Origin: Gammaproteobacteria bacterium
Lineage (GTDB): Bacteria > Pseudomonadota > Gammaproteobacteria > JABXHR01
Length of the DNA stretch: 40,411 bases
Reading direction: 5' to 3'
Assembly (NCBI GenBank): GCA_013373515.1
Contig: JABXHR010000115.1
Coordinates: forward strand, 1 to 40,411
Part shown: positions 17,020-27,285 of the stretch, one piece after another
Layout of the letters: the number at the start of each line of letters is the position of its first letter
Position numbering within the stretch: the first letter of the stretch is position 1
Translations under genes and position numbers: made by a program
The notes under the pieces: model-generated
Databases searched by the model: none
Seen by the model: the letters and a program-made list of their open reading frames with translations, nothing else
Told to the model about the DNA's origin: nothing

Positions 17020-18459
17020 TTAGCGTGCAGGATAGCTCGGGATATGCATTCCAGCCATGTGACGAACCACACGCAACACCTGACTGGTGTAGCCGTATTC
17101 GTTGTCGTACCAGACATACAACACTGCACGGTCCCCATCGACGATGGTGGCTTGTGCATCCACCACGCCCGGCTCTGGTGAGCCGACCAAATCAGAAGAC
17201 ACCACCTCTGTGGATGCGGTAAAGCCGATTTGGTTGGACAGATCCGAATCCAGCGAAATTTGACGTAAGAAGTCGTTCAGCTCCTCGCGTGTGGTCTCGG
17301 ATTCTAGATTGAGATTCATCACTGCCATCGACACATTGGGCGTCGGAACGCGGATCGCATTGCCGGTAAGCTTGCCTTTAAGCTCTGGCAACGCCTTTGC
17401 CACAGCCTTCGCAGCGCCGGTCGAGGTGATGACCATATTCAGCGGTGCACTGCGGCCACGTCGCTCTGCACTGTGATAGTTATCAATTAAGTTTTGGTCA
17501 TTGGTGTATGAGTGCACGGTCTCCACGTGACCATTGCGAATTCCAAAGCGATCGTTAAGCACTTTAAGCACTGGGGTAATGGCATTGGTCGTACAAGAGG
17601 CCGCACAAAGAATATTGTCAGCGGGATCGATGTCCTTCTCGTTAACGCCGAATACGATGTTCTTGATATCGCCTTTGGCCGGCGCGGTAAGTAGCACCTT
17701 TGCGGCCCCCGGCACCAGGTGGCGACCTAAGCCATCACGATCTTTCCAAACACCAGTATTGTCGACAACCAGTGCATTCTTAATGCCGTGATCTTCGTAG
17801 TTCACGTCTTCCGGCTTATTCGCATAAATAAATTTGATGTAGTTGCCGTTGGCGATCAGTGCAGAGTTTTCGTGATCGACTGTGATGGAGCCATTAAAGG
17901 GGCCGTGTATGGAGTCGCGACGCAACAAGCTTGCACGTTTTTCGAGATCCCCATCTTTGCCGCCCCGCACAACCACTGCCCGCAGACGGAGCTTATTGGA
18001 GAGGCCCGTGCGCTCTATCAGCATACGCGCCATGATGCGCCCGATACGACCAAACCCATAAAGCACAACATCTTGCGGCTCTTCGAGCAGATTGGCATTG
18101 CCGTGATTCACTTCACCGAGTTCACGCGCCAAGAACCCTTCAAGGCTGATGGTTTCATCGCGGAATTGGCGGGCCATCCGTCCAATATCGACTCGACAAG
18201 CACCGAGATTCATGGCTTCCATTTGCGTGAGTAGCGCCGATGTTTCTTGAAGTGATAATTCACCACCATCGAGATGACGGCCAAGGCGGTGAGCCTTGAT
18301 AATGTCGATGGTAGAACCATTCATCAACTTGCGGCCATAGACCGTTACGATGACACCGCGTTCACGATAAAACCGTCCCACAACCGGAATCATTGCTTCT
18401 GCGAGCGCTTGATCCTCCATGTAACTGGTTAAGTGAAGATCTACGGTCGAACTGTTCAT
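17020..18459 (-). CDS. gap: Glyceraldehyde-3-phosphate dehydrogenase, long form
   Basis: The protein has 479 residues against about 335 for usual GAPDH. The extra 125 or so residues form an N-terminal domain; the classic part starts at VVLYGFGRIGRIM (131-143, NAD binding) and has the catalytic Cys289 in CAASCTTNAITP. Long forms like this occur in Pseudomonas and other gammaproteobacteria alongside normal GAPDH; the direction of use, glycolytic or gluconeogenic, cannot be told. The ATG has GAGGT 6 bases upstream and a dyad lies in its leader. It stands alone, away from other glycolysis genes, with its own terminator. Confidence 0.92.
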   Translation of the reverse strand: MNSSTVDLHLTSYMEDQALAEAMIPVVGRFYRERGVIVTVYGRKLMNGSTIDIIKAHRLGRHLDGGELSLQETSALLTQMEAMNLGACRVDIGRMARQFRDETISLEGFLARELGEVNHGNANLLEEPQDVVLYGFGRIGRIMARMLIERTGLSNKLRLRAVVVRGGKDGDLEKRASLLRRDSIHGPFNGSITVDHENSALIANGNYIKFIYANKPEDVNYEDHGIKNALVVDNTGVWKDRDGLGRHLVPGAAKVLLTAPAKGDIKNIVFGVNEKDIDPADNILCAASCTTNAITPVLKVLNDRFGIRNGHVETVHSYTNDQNLIDNYHSAERRGRSAPLNMVITSTGAAKAVAKALPELKGKLTGNAIRVPTPNVSMAVMNLNLESETTREELNDFLRQISLDSDLSNQIGFTASTEVVSSDLVGSPEPGVVDAQATIVDGDRAVLYVWYDNEYGYTSQVLRVVRHMAGMHIPSYPAR

Positions 18460-18489
18460 GGTGAAACCTCAAATTTAGTAAACTGGGTT

Positions 18490-18511
18490 GGCGCTAAAAT
18501 TGTGCAGCGCC
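18490..18511. repeat. Inverted repeat in the gap leader
   Basis: GGCGCT (18490-18495) and AGCGCC (18506-18511) form a perfect 6-base dyad around 10 bases, with partial extension by flanking GTT and AAC. It begins 30 bases before the gap ATG, between gap and the divergent DsbA-like gene. It could be an operator or a leader hairpin. Confidence 0.4.
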
Positions 18512-18604
18512 ACAACTAAAGCGAATACTACCAAAAATGTAGTGCTGATTTCTATTGTCCTAATGGGCTATAAACTACAAATTGAGACCCCGTACGGAGG
18601 CCCA

Positions 18605-19243
18605 ATGCCAAGCTTGTTTTACATTCATGATCCGATGTGCTCTTGGTGCTGGGCGTTTCGCCCCATAAAACAAAGGCTGTGGAGTGCAATCAAGACACAA
18701 TCATTTCCGGTTGTAGAAATACTAGGCGGCCTTGCGCCCGACACCGAAGAACCCATGCCGCAAGATTTGCAAACCCAGCTCCAGCACACGTGGCAGCGTA
18801 TCCAACAAACAGTGCCGGGCACGGTTTTCAATTATGAATTCTGGACGCAGAACACCCCCAGACGATCGACATACCGCGCCTGCCGAGCCGTGATCATCGC
18901 ACAGCAACAAACCCAAGATGCGGACGCGACGGATGCCATGACCCATGCCATCCAGCGTGCATACTATCTGGAGGCAAAAAACCCCTCCGACACAGAAACT
19001 TTGATTGAATGTGCCCGCCAAGTGGGGTTATCGATCGAGCATTTTGAGAAAAAACTCGACAGTGACGTGACAAGAGAACTGCACCAGCAACAGATGACGC
19101 TGGCAAATGCCCTTGAGGTCGGTGGCTATCCAAGCCTGGTTTGGGTCGATGGGCGTCGTCGATTGACGCCCATTCATATCGACTACAACAACCACGCTGC
19201 CATCGAAAAGCAGATTGCAGCATTGGCTGCAGCAGAGATTTAG
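18605..19243 (+). CDS. DsbA family thioredoxin-fold protein
   Basis: The 212-residue protein starts [10 protein letters not shown] and then has the active-site CSWC (Cys12 and Cys15), followed by the helical insert of DsbA/FrnE folds and a late cis-Pro region [13 protein letters not shown]. It lacks a signal peptide, so it is likely a cytosolic oxidoreductase or isomerase of the COG3531 type; the partner is unknown. The ATG at 18605 is chosen for GGAGG 5 bases upstream; an in-frame extension of 39 codons is not supported. It overlaps convergent gatB by 4 bases. Confidence 0.87.
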   Translation: MPSLFYIHDPMCSWCWAFRPIKQRLWSAIKTQSFPVVEILGGLAPDTEEPMPQDLQTQLQHTWQRIQQTVPGTVFNYEFWTQNTPRRSTYRACRAVIIAQQQTQDADATDAMTHAIQRAYYLEAKNPSDTETLIECARQVGLSIEHFEKKLDSDVTRELHQQQMTLANALEVGGYPSLVWVDGRRRLTPIHIDYNNHAAIEKQIAALAAAEI

Positions 19244-20673
19244 CCCAGGATTTTTGCCTTAAATAGCTCTGAGAGCTGCGCTGGATTGGCTTTGCCTTTG
19301 GAGAGCTTCATTGCTTGGCCGACCAAAAAACCCATTACCTTATCCTTGCCCTCTTTGATCTGCTGCACCTGATCTGGGCTGTTAGCAATCACTTCGTCCA
19401 CCCACGCTTCAATGGCCCCGGTATCCGTGACCTGCTTAAGACCTTTATCCGCGATATACGAATCAACGTCGCTCGCCTCGCCTGACCACAACGCATCCAA
19501 AATCTGACGACCAATTTTGCCGTTGATGGTTTTGTCTGCGATACGCGCAATTAACGCGGCCAGTTGCGATGGGCCGACCGGCGACCGTTCGATCTCGATG
19601 CTATCTTTGTCGAGCCGTACAATGACCTCATTAACCATCCAGTTACTGGCGAGCTTGGGATCGGCTTGGTTTGCAACCGCTTCAAAATACTCCGCCACAC
19701 TACGATCTTGGACCAAGAGCCGTGCATCATCCCCACTCAGTTGCCACTGTGATTGATAACGGTTTAGACGTTGATCAGGCAATTCGGGCAACGCATCACG
19801 GATGCTTTGGATGTCAGCCTCTTCAATGACCACTGGCAACAGATCTGGACATGGGAAATAGCGATAGTCTTCCGCATCTTCTTTAGAGCGCATCGAGCGT
19901 GTTTCATCTTTAGTGGGATCGTAAAGACGGGTCTCTTGAACCACCGTACCGCCAGACTCAAGTAGGTCAATTTGGCGCTCAACCTCAAAATTGATCGCAC
20001 GCTCAAGAAAACGGAAGGAGTTGACGTTTTTCACTTCAGCACGCGTGCCGAACTCGCTTTCTCCCTTCAGTCGCACCGATACATTGGCATCGCAGCGGAA
20101 GGAACCCTCTTGCATATTGCCATCACAAATGCCGAGATAACGCACCAAAGAATGGATTTTCTTGGCATAAGCCACGGCTTCCTTGGCCGAGCGCATATCA
20201 GGCTCAGAAACAATTTCCAGCAGCGGCGTGCCCGCACGATTTAAATCGATCGCACTAAACTCTGAATAAAGATCGTGCACAGATTTGCCCGCATCTTCTT
20301 CAAGGTGCGCACGTGTCAGACCCACCACCTTGGTGCTGCCGTCTTCAAGCACGATTTCAACTTTGCCCTTGCCAACGATCGGGAACTCAAACTGAGAGGT
20401 TTGATAGCCCTTTGGCAGATCTGGATAGAAATAATTTTTGCGCTCAAACACTGATCGCTGGCCGATCTCGGCATTTGTCGCCAATGCAAACATCACTGCC
20501 ATACGAACGACTTCTTGATTGACCACAGGCAAAATACCCGGCATCCCCAGATCAACAGGACATGCTTGAGTATTGGGCTCAGCACCAAACGCCGTTGAGG
20601 CGGCTGAGAAAATCTTTGATTGAGTGGCCAGTTGGGCGTGAATTTCAAGCCCGATCACGGTTTCCCATTGCAT
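19240..20673 (-). CDS. gatB: Asp-tRNA(Asn)/Glu-tRNA(Gln) amidotransferase subunit B
   Basis: GatB binds the misacylated tRNA and phosphorylates its side-chain carboxyl before amidation. From the ATG at 20673 the protein has 477 residues: [15 protein letters not shown], the kinase-region motifs [14 protein letters not shown] and [17 protein letters not shown], and a C-terminal YqeY-like tRNA-binding domain. A longer frame into gatA adds 11 unlike residues. The gene follows gatA by two bases. A tRNA-Gln is present in the window and its charging enzyme is not, so whether Gln or only Asn charging depends on this complex cannot be decided here. Confidence 0.97.
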   Translation of the reverse strand: MQWETVIGLEIHAQLATQSKIFSAASTAFGAEPNTQACPVDLGMPGILPVVNQEVVRMAVMFALATNAEIGQRSVFERKNYFYPDLPKGYQTSQFEFPIVGKGKVEIVLEDGSTKVVGLTRAHLEEDAGKSVHDLYSEFSAIDLNRAGTPLLEIVSEPDMRSAKEAVAYAKKIHSLVRYLGICDGNMQEGSFRCDANVSVRLKGESEFGTRAEVKNVNSFRFLERAINFEVERQIDLLESGGTVVQETRLYDPTKDETRSMRSKEDAEDYRYFPCPDLLPVVIEEADIQSIRDALPELPDQRLNRYQSQWQLSGDDARLLVQDRSVAEYFEAVANQADPKLASNWMVNEVIVRLDKDSIEIERSPVGPSQLAALIARIADKTINGKIGRQILDALWSGEASDVDSYIADKGLKQVTDTGAIEAWVDEVIANSPDQVQQIKEGKDKVMGFLVGQAMKLSKGKANPAQLSELFKAKILG

Positions 20674-20675
20674 GA

Positions 20676-22121
20676 TTAGAGTCCCTCCGGCTGCTGAGTG
20701 TGCCAATCGGTTGCTCGTTGATAGGCATGGCCTGCGGCCAGCAAAGTACCCTCTTCAAACGGTCTGCCCAAAATTTGTAAACCAACCGGCATCCCATCGG
20801 AAAAACCACAGGGGACCGATAGCCCAGGAATACCCGCCAAATTGGCTGTAATCGTGTAGATATCGTTGAGATACATGGCAACAGGATCTTTGGTGTTCTG
20901 TCCTAGGTCGAAGGCGACCGTTGGCGTGGTCGGGCCGACGATCATATCGACCGATTCAAATGCAGTGGCAAACTCGTTGTAGATCATGCGGCGCAAGCGC
21001 TGCGCTTGACGATAGTACGCATCAAAATACCCCTCTGACAGCACGTAGGTGCCAGCGATGATTCGCCGCTGCACCTCTTCGCCAAACGCCTCTGAGCGCG
21101 ACCGGCAATAGAGGTCATTTAAATCTGCTGGGTTTTCAGCGCGATAGCCAAAGCGCACACCGTCATAGCGCGAAAGGTTACTTGAGGCTTCAGCGGGCGC
21201 GATGACATAGTACGCAGGCAATGCCAATGACTGCTGAGGCAGATCCAGCTCAACCACTTTTGCGCCCAGCGACTCAAGTGCCTTGATGGCATCGTCAACC
21301 ACTTTGCGCACGCCTTCATCTAATCCCTCGCCAAAATATTGGTTCGGCAAGCCGATGACTTTTCCAGCCACGCCTTGGCTGAGCGCCGTTTCATAATCGT
21401 CAACCGGACGATTGACCGATGTAGAGTCTCGCGGATCGTGCCCTGCTATCGCAGACAATAACAAAGCGCAGTCTTCAGCTGTACGCGCCATCGGACCGCC
21501 TTGGTCAAGGCTAGACGCGTAAGCCACCATGCCGTAGCGAGAAACCCGGCCATAGGTTGGCTTTAGACCTGTAATGCCGCAAAAACTTGCGGGCTGTCGA
21601 ATGGAGCCGCCGGTATCAGTGCCCAAGGTCGCCGACACAATGCCCGCTGCCACTGCTGCAGCTGAACCGCCAGACGACCCCCCGGGTACTTTTTGAGTAT
21701 TCCAAGGGTTTTTGACGGGGCCATAAAAACTGTTTTCATTCGATGAGCCCATCGCAAACTCATCCATATTGAGTTTGCCAATGCTCACTGCACCGGCTGA
21801 TTTGAGTTTGCTCACGACAGTGGCATCGTACGGCGCAACAAAATTGTCGAGCATTTTTGAGCCACAGGATGTTTTGAGCCCATCTGTGCAGAAGATGTCT
21901 TTGAGCGCGATCGGCAGCCCATCGAGCAGACCATTCTCACCACGTGCACGGCGCTCGTCGGCAGATTTGGCCGCCTCGAGACTGCTGTCGTCGATGGTTA
22001 CAAAGGCATTTAGTTTATCTTGCAGTGCGTGCGCCTTTTGCAGCGCCTCTTGCGTCAGTTCAGTCGCGCTGGCTTTTTGGCTATTTAGCAGGTCCAGCTG
22101 TTGCTTTAAGGTCATCATCAT
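20676..22121 (-). CDS. gatA: Asp-tRNA(Asn)/Glu-tRNA(Gln) amidotransferase subunit A
   Basis: GatA is the glutaminase of GatCAB and belongs to the amidase-signature family. The 481-residue protein shows [10 protein letters not shown] with the catalytic Lys near residue 75, the Gly/Ser-rich [16 protein letters not shown] near 145, and [15 protein letters not shown] with the catalytic cis-Ser/Ser pair near 169-175. The first of three consecutive ATG codons overlaps the gatC stop as ATGA, which favours it. It runs in the gatC-gatA-gatB unit. Confidence 0.98.
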   Translation of the reverse strand: MMMTLKQQLDLLNSQKASATELTQEALQKAHALQDKLNAFVTIDDSSLEAAKSADERRARGENGLLDGLPIALKDIFCTDGLKTSCGSKMLDNFVAPYDATVVSKLKSAGAVSIGKLNMDEFAMGSSNENSFYGPVKNPWNTQKVPGGSSGGSAAAVAAGIVSATLGTDTGGSIRQPASFCGITGLKPTYGRVSRYGMVAYASSLDQGGPMARTAEDCALLLSAIAGHDPRDSTSVNRPVDDYETALSQGVAGKVIGLPNQYFGEGLDEGVRKVVDDAIKALESLGAKVVELDLPQQSLALPAYYVIAPAEASSNLSRYDGVRFGYRAENPADLNDLYCRSRSEAFGEEVQRRIIAGTYVLSEGYFDAYYRQAQRLRRMIYNEFATAFESVDMIVGPTTPTVAFDLGQNTKDPVAMYLNDIYTITANLAGIPGLSVPCGFSDGMPVGLQILGRPFEEGTLLAAGHAYQRATDWHTQQPEGL

Positions 22122-22405
22122 TCAATCACCTTCGGAACCAAGTAATACCCCGCGTCCGTATTGGGTGCTGAGGCTTGATACTTGTCGCGTTGATTGGGTT
22201 CAACAGCAACATCCTCACGCAGCACTTGCGATTGAAATAGCGGGTGCGCCATTGGCTCGACATCAGACGTGTCTACGGATTGCATGGCAGAGACCATCTC
22301 CATAACAGCGTTCAAGGCGTCGAGCTGGGCTTGCTGAGATTGCGGCGCAACATTTAGTCGCGCCAGCTTTGCGGCACGATGTAAATCGTCTGCACTTAGG
22401 GCCAT
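22118..22405 (-). CDS. gatC: Asp-tRNA(Asn)/Glu-tRNA(Gln) amidotransferase subunit C
   Basis: This 95-residue subunit helps GatA fold and bridges GatA and GatB. It has the family pattern [11 protein letters not shown] at the N-terminus, the central [13 protein letters not shown] and a C-terminal end YYLVPKVIE. The ATG at 22405 gives the usual length and has GAGAG 5 bases upstream; an in-frame extension of 12 codons is unlike the family. It is first in the gatCAB operon and divergent from mreB, as in Pseudomonas. Confidence 0.96.
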   Translation of the reverse strand: MALSADDLHRAAKLARLNVAPQSQQAQLDALNAVMEMVSAMQSVDTSDVEPMAHPLFQSQVLREDVAVEPNQRDKYQASAPNTDAGYYLVPKVIE

Positions 22406-22584
22406 GACAACTCTCGAATCAAAAAACGCGAATTCTATCACAGGGCGAAAAACAGGTGGCCCACGTTAAGCTAAACTTCGCCTGCGTTAATTAACATGCA
22501 CCGCATTAATCAAAACGTCATGACTCACAAAAATTTGATGTGCGCCGTGGCGCCAATCAATCTCGATGCAAACATGATTCGCAT

Positions 22585-22613
22585 TTGCTGATTAAATGGT
22601 ATGGCCGTACAAT
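22585..22613 (+). promoter_or_regulatory. Candidate sigma-70 promoter of mreB
   Basis: TTGCTG (22585-22590) and TACAAT (22608-22613) are separated by 17 bases in the 256-base gatC-mreB divergent gap. The -10 matches five of six consensus positions and the -35 three. Transcription would begin near 22620, leaving about 42 bases of leader. I saw no other clear signal in the gap. Confidence 0.42.
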
Positions 22614-22643
22614 TGGATGTTTATGAGTCCTGCCGACGCTTAA

Positions 22644-23711
<1,068 letters not shown>

Positions 23712-23725
23712 CGAGGACGCCTAAG

Positions 23726-24610
23726 TTGGCCTCTAACAGCGCACCAAGACTCTACAAAGAGGATTTCACCACACGGGTGAAGTTCGTGCTTTGTCTTATG
23801 GCTGCGCTCGCGTTGATGGCGGTCGACCGCAGATACGGCCACCTTAACGACTTTAGAATCGCTGTGGCCAACTTGGTTGATCCGATCGAGCATGCTGCAC
23901 AGCTTCCCGGAAAATTCGTCGAAACCGCAGGTGACTACACCCGTCGCCAAGATGCACTTCTCAGCGAAAACGAAGCGCTGCGTGATCAAAATCTCTACCT
24001 TCGCGTACGCTTACAGCAACTCCAAGCACTCGAAAACGAAAACAATCGTTTGAGAACACTGCTCGATTCCCCGAGAAAACCAGGCCAGCGTGTATTGGTT
24101 TCCAACATTATTGGCGCTAACAGCGACCGATTCCAGCAATCGGTGCGGATAGATAAGGGCTTACGTCATGGCGTCTACGAAGGCCAAACGGCGGTCGACG
24201 CATATGGCGTATTAGGCCAAGTGACCAGTGTTGAAACCAACTCGGCTGAAGTCCTACTCATTTCAGACGTCAACCACGAGCTTCCTGCTCAAATTCTGCG
24301 CACCGGACAACGTGCCGTGGCAGCAGGCTCTGGCGATAACTCAGCACTGCGATTGCGCTACCTGCCACTCGATGCCGATGTACAGATCGGCGATGTGGTA
24401 ACTACCTCTGGTCTAGGTGGACGCTTCCCAGCGGATATTCCAGTTGGCACCGTCACATCAGTGCAAACCGCGCCAGGTCAGCAGTTTTTGCAAGTTAAAA
24501 TCTCGCCCGATGCCAAGCTTAATCGCACACGCGATGTTGTACTGGTATGGCCTGAGGTTCCCGTCCAAGGCGAAGTCGCTGCAAGCGACCCAACCACCGC
24601 AACCCAATGA
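23726..24610 (+). CDS. mreC: Rod shape-determining protein MreC
   Basis: MreC is a bitopic inner-membrane protein whose periplasmic part joins MreB/MreD to PBP2 and RodA. The 294-residue product has one membrane helix (about 20-40), a coiled coil (about 70-115) and beta domains with VYEGQTAVDAYGVLGQVTSV and VVTTSGLGGRFPADIPVG, both family hallmarks. The start is TTG at 23726, with GAGGA 8 bases upstream; the next in-frame ATG would remove the membrane anchor. It follows mreB by 14 bases. Confidence 0.95.
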   Translation: MASNSAPRLYKEDFTTRVKFVLCLMAALALMAVDRRYGHLNDFRIAVANLVDPIEHAAQLPGKFVETAGDYTRRQDALLSENEALRDQNLYLRVRLQQLQALENENNRLRTLLDSPRKPGQRVLVSNIIGANSDRFQQSVRIDKGLRHGVYEGQTAVDAYGVLGQVTSVETNSAEVLLISDVNHELPAQILRTGQRAVAAGSGDNSALRLRYLPLDADVQIGDVVTTSGLGGRFPADIPVGTVTSVQTAPGQQFLQVKISPDAKLNRTRDVVLVWPEVPVQGEVAASDPTTATQ

Positions 24611-25092
24611 TCCACGTCCGCAACTGGTGGATCGTTCCATTTACGGTCATATGTGCACTGATGTTCAGTCAGTTGCCAATTCCACAAGCAGTCACGCCGG
24701 CGATTCCCACTTGGACCACCTTGGTTGTCATCTATTGGGCGACATTTTTAACGCCTCATTTTGGGGTTATTTCAGGGTTTATTATCGGCATACTGTTAGA
24801 TGTCACCGACGGTGTGCTACTAGGCCAGAACGCCTTTGTTTTGACCATTATTGTGTTTATTGTTCGCCACCAAGCCAAGCGCATCGCAACCGCGCCGATG
24901 GTTCAACAAGTCTTTTTAGTCGCCATGTTTGAAGGTGTACGTCTTTTGCTGTTACTGGCGGTCAACTTCTTTCTCAATCGCCGCCCTGTCGATTTCTCGA
25001 CCTACTTTTTATCCTGTTTCACCACGGCGATCATTTGGCCCTGGGTGTATTTCACATTTCGCCAGCTGCAACGTCGGTTTGACCTGCGTTGA
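24607..25092 (+). CDS. mreD: Rod shape-determining protein MreD
   Basis: The 161-residue integral membrane protein has about five hydrophobic segments and the family length. It starts at an ATG overlapping the mreC stop as ATGA. FGVISGFIIGILLDVTDGVLLGQNAF near residue 55 fits the conserved MreD loop with the invariant Asp after GxxxGLL-like helix. It works with MreC and RodA in the elongasome. Next comes yqaA in place of the maf-rng genes often found here. Confidence 0.93.
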   Translation: MIHVRNWWIVPFTVICALMFSQLPIPQAVTPAIPTWTTLVVIYWATFLTPHFGVISGFIIGILLDVTDGVLLGQNAFVLTIIVFIVRHQAKRIATAPMVQQVFLVAMFEGVRLLLLLAVNFFLNRRPVDFSTYFLSCFTTAIIWPWVYFTFRQLQRRFDLR

Positions 25093-25484
25093 GTGAGGCC
25101 GCGCTATTTTTCAGCGCCTTGTTGTCGGCAACGCTGCTGCCCGGCAGCTCCGAGGTGGTACTCGGCGCACTGGCGATACAAACCCCCGAACTCACCTGGC
25201 GCTTTGTCATCATTGCCACACTTGGCAACACGCTCGGCGCCTATCTGAATTTTGCTCTCGGCTACCTTGGACGCAGTGTGCTAAAACGTGGCCAAATGGC
25301 TGAAAAGGCCAAAAAACACCTTGGCCGCTACGGTGAACTTATGCTGCTACTGAGCTGGGTCCCCATTATTGGCGACGTCTACGTTTTGGCGGCGGGCTAC
25401 CTGAAGTTAAACGCACTTTACAGCGCAATATTCATCCTGATTGGGAAATTTTTGCGATACTTTGCGCTGGTGGCGTTGATCTAA
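25089..25484 (+). CDS. yqaA: YqaA/DedA family small membrane protein
   Basis: The 131-residue protein has about four hydrophobic segments and the VTT/SNARE-associated pattern of YqaA: LSATLLPGSSEVVLGAL at 13-29, GNTLGAYLNFALGYLGR near 46-62 and WVPIIGDVYVLAAGYLK near 91-107. DedA-superfamily proteins are tied to lipid carrier or phospholipid handling at the inner membrane; YqaA itself is poorly known. The start is TTG overlapping the mreD stop (TTGA). This coupling to mreD suggests a link to envelope growth, which is inference. Confidence 0.85.
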   Translation: MSEAALFFSALLSATLLPGSSEVVLGALAIQTPELTWRFVIIATLGNTLGAYLNFALGYLGRSVLKRGQMAEKAKKHLGRYGELMLLLSWVPIIGDVYVLAAGYLKLNALYSAIFILIGKFLRYFALVALI

Positions 25485-25492
25485 GGAGCGTT

Positions 25493-26443
25493 ATGCGCGC
25501 GGTAATATTGGATACAGATTCATTGGGGCCAAGGGTTGATTTCGCTCCGTTGACAGACTGTTATGACAACATCGAATTTCTAAATGTCGCAGACAAAGCG
25601 CAAACCATCCAAGCGGTCAAATCTGCCGAGGTAATCATCAGTAACAAGGTGGTGATTGATCGTGAGGTCATAGAAGGCGCACCATCGCTCAAGCGAATTC
25701 AAGTGGCCGCAACCGGCTACAACAACGTTGATCTTCAAACCTGCCATGAAAGAGGCATTGGCGTATGTAATGTTCGCGCGTATGGCACAGCCTCCGTCAG
25801 CCAGCACACGTGGGCGCTCATTTTGGCGCTTAGCAATCGAGTGATCGAACACCACCAACAATCAATCAACGGCCAGTGGAGTGAGAGCCCTTGGTTCTGC
25901 ACATTTGATCATCGAGTCAACGAGCTAGAGGGCAAGGTCCTAACCATTATCGGCGGCGGCGAACTGGGCTCAGCTGTGGGCAAAATTGCAGAGGCTTTCG
26001 GTATGCGGGTACAGTTCGCTGGTCGTAAACATACTGGGGCACAGACAGGCCGAGTGCCATTTAACCAGGCAATATCCACCGCCGACGTGATTACGCTGCA
26101 TTGTCCACTAAACGCGGATACTGCCAATCTTATTTCGACGCCTGAGTTTAAGCTGATGAAGCCCTCCTCACTGCTAGTCAATACTGCGCGTGGCGGGATT
26201 GTGGATGAAGCGGCGTTAATTGAAGCACTGCAAAACGCCCAGATTGCAGGCGCAGCATTTGATGTCTTGACCACCGAGCCTCCGTCGAGCGATCACCCGT
26301 TGCTGCAAAATATTCCCAACCTTATTATTACGCCCCACGTCGCATGGGCGAGCATAGAGGCCCGTCAGCGTATCATCGACCAGATGGCCGACATTGAGCG
26401 CCATGCGGACTACATCAATCACAACTACATCAATGCCCTATGA
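25493..26443 (+). CDS. D-isomer-specific 2-hydroxyacid dehydrogenase
   Basis: A 316-residue NAD(P)-dependent dehydrogenase acting on small 2-keto or 2-hydroxy acids. The nucleotide loop GGGELGSAVG is at 154-163. The catalytic triad is seen as Arg233 (NTARGG), Glu262 (TTEPP) and His282 (TPHVAW). The N-terminal substrate domain has VAATGYNNVDL. Glycerate/glyoxylate/hydroxypyruvate reductases are the nearest well-known group, but the substrate is not fixed by sequence. AAGGAG lies 4 bases before the ATG. It lies 8 bases after yqaA and overlaps slyX as ATGA. Confidence 0.9.
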   Translation: MRAVILDTDSLGPRVDFAPLTDCYDNIEFLNVADKAQTIQAVKSAEVIISNKVVIDREVIEGAPSLKRIQVAATGYNNVDLQTCHERGIGVCNVRAYGTASVSQHTWALILALSNRVIEHHQQSINGQWSESPWFCTFDHRVNELEGKVLTIIGGGELGSAVGKIAEAFGMRVQFAGRKHTGAQTGRVPFNQAISTADVITLHCPLNADTANLISTPEFKLMKPSSLLVNTARGGIVDEAALIEALQNAQIAGAAFDVLTTEPPSSDHPLLQNIPNLIITPHVAWASIEARQRIIDQMADIERHADYINHNYINAL

Positions 26444-26640
26444 CACAGAATATCGAAGAACTCGAAATCAAAATTGCATTTCTTGAGGATTTGGTCGAAA
26501 GCCTCGGCCAATCTGTCACCGAACTGTCCGAAAAATGGCGAGCGCAAAATGAAGAGGCCGAGCTTCTCAAGCTTCGCGTCAAGCGCCTTGAGCAAGTGGC
26601 GGGGCCGGAAATCACCGATGCGCCACCCCCGCATTACTGA
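26440..26640 (+). CDS. slyX: SlyX family protein
   Basis: The 66-residue protein is a short coiled coil (about 5-52, with IEELEIKIAFLEDLVESL) ending in the PPPHY tail characteristic of SlyX. Its function is unknown; it is usually found near fkp or slyD genes in enterobacteria. Here it overlaps the dehydrogenase stop by 4 bases and closes the mre run. It is convergent with an unknown gene 6 bases away. Confidence 0.93.
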   Translation: MTQNIEELEIKIAFLEDLVESLGQSVTELSEKWRAQNEEAELLKLRVKRLEQVAGPEITDAPPPHY

Positions 26641-26646
26641 GATCGA

Positions 26647-27192
26647 CTAACGTATCAAGCGATTTCGTTCGACATGCAGCTCAAAACGCTGCAAATCATA
26701 TGGCGCGGCACTGGAGCGCCCTTGCCAATCGAAAACCCGATTGGCGCAAATGCTTTTAAAACCACTCTCAACAGGCTCGAGCCCACAACCCAATTCAGGG
26801 TCTTTGTTGGCATAGAACCAGTAGCGCTCGCCGTCGAAGCGGACCCATCCATCCTGACCTGCCAAATCAACTTGCTTGCTTTCCCCTTCGGCGAGCACAG
26901 GCTTGGCAATCCAAGCCGCGGCCTTGAGCTCAAACTGGTAAAACACCAAGCTCGATCCGAGTCCCGCGATCAGCGCCATCACACTCAACCCAAATCGCAT
27001 TCGCGCACTTGAATTTTTGGTGAGCACTCTGGTCACAAATAAAAACCCGGCCGCCAACCAAATTGGCACATCACTGGACCCAGGAATCACCGGCGCAAGC
27101 AAAACGGCTAACGCAGCCGTTAAAGCTAAGTAGGTAGCCACCCGGTACATCGTTACTAAATGAGCTGGCGGTTGTATTTTTTTTTCGGTCAT
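26647..27192 (-). CDS. Membrane protein of unknown function
   Basis: I do not recognise this 181-residue protein. It has three hydrophobic segments (about 17-36, 42-56 and 68-84) followed by a soluble C-terminal region of about 95 residues rich in aromatic and charged residues, with three Cys-bearing spots including LGCGLEP and KSICANR. The two nearby cysteines could form a disulfide, which would put this part in the periplasm. It stands alone on its strand, convergent with slyX and divergent from the cytochrome c peroxidase gene. Codon frame and start (ATG at 27192) look genuine, but the Shine-Dalgarno is weak. Confidence 0.75.
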   Translation of the reverse strand: MTEKKIQPPAHLVTMYRVATYLALTAALAVLLAPVIPGSSDVPIWLAAGFLFVTRVLTKNSSARMRFGLSVMALIAGLGSSLVFYQFELKAAAWIAKPVLAEGESKQVDLAGQDGWVRFDGERYWFYANKDPELGCGLEPVESGFKSICANRVFDWQGRSSAAPYDLQRFELHVERNRLIR

Positions 27193-27285
27193 CTTTCGGT
27201 TTCGTTAAGTAGTTCGGAGAAATTTCAGACGCTTAGCTCTATCTTGGTGTCACTGGCAAACATTACAACGACTAAGCCGAGAGAA

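Noticed and set aside
18488-18604. 39-codon N-terminal extension of the DsbA-like protein
   Set aside because: It runs through the gap leader dyad and lacks a Shine-Dalgarno, whereas GGAGG precedes the ATG at 18605.
27160-27285. Longer N-terminus for the cytochrome c peroxidase
   Set aside because: The extension overlaps the divergent gene start and would hide a normal signal peptide that begins at 27286.
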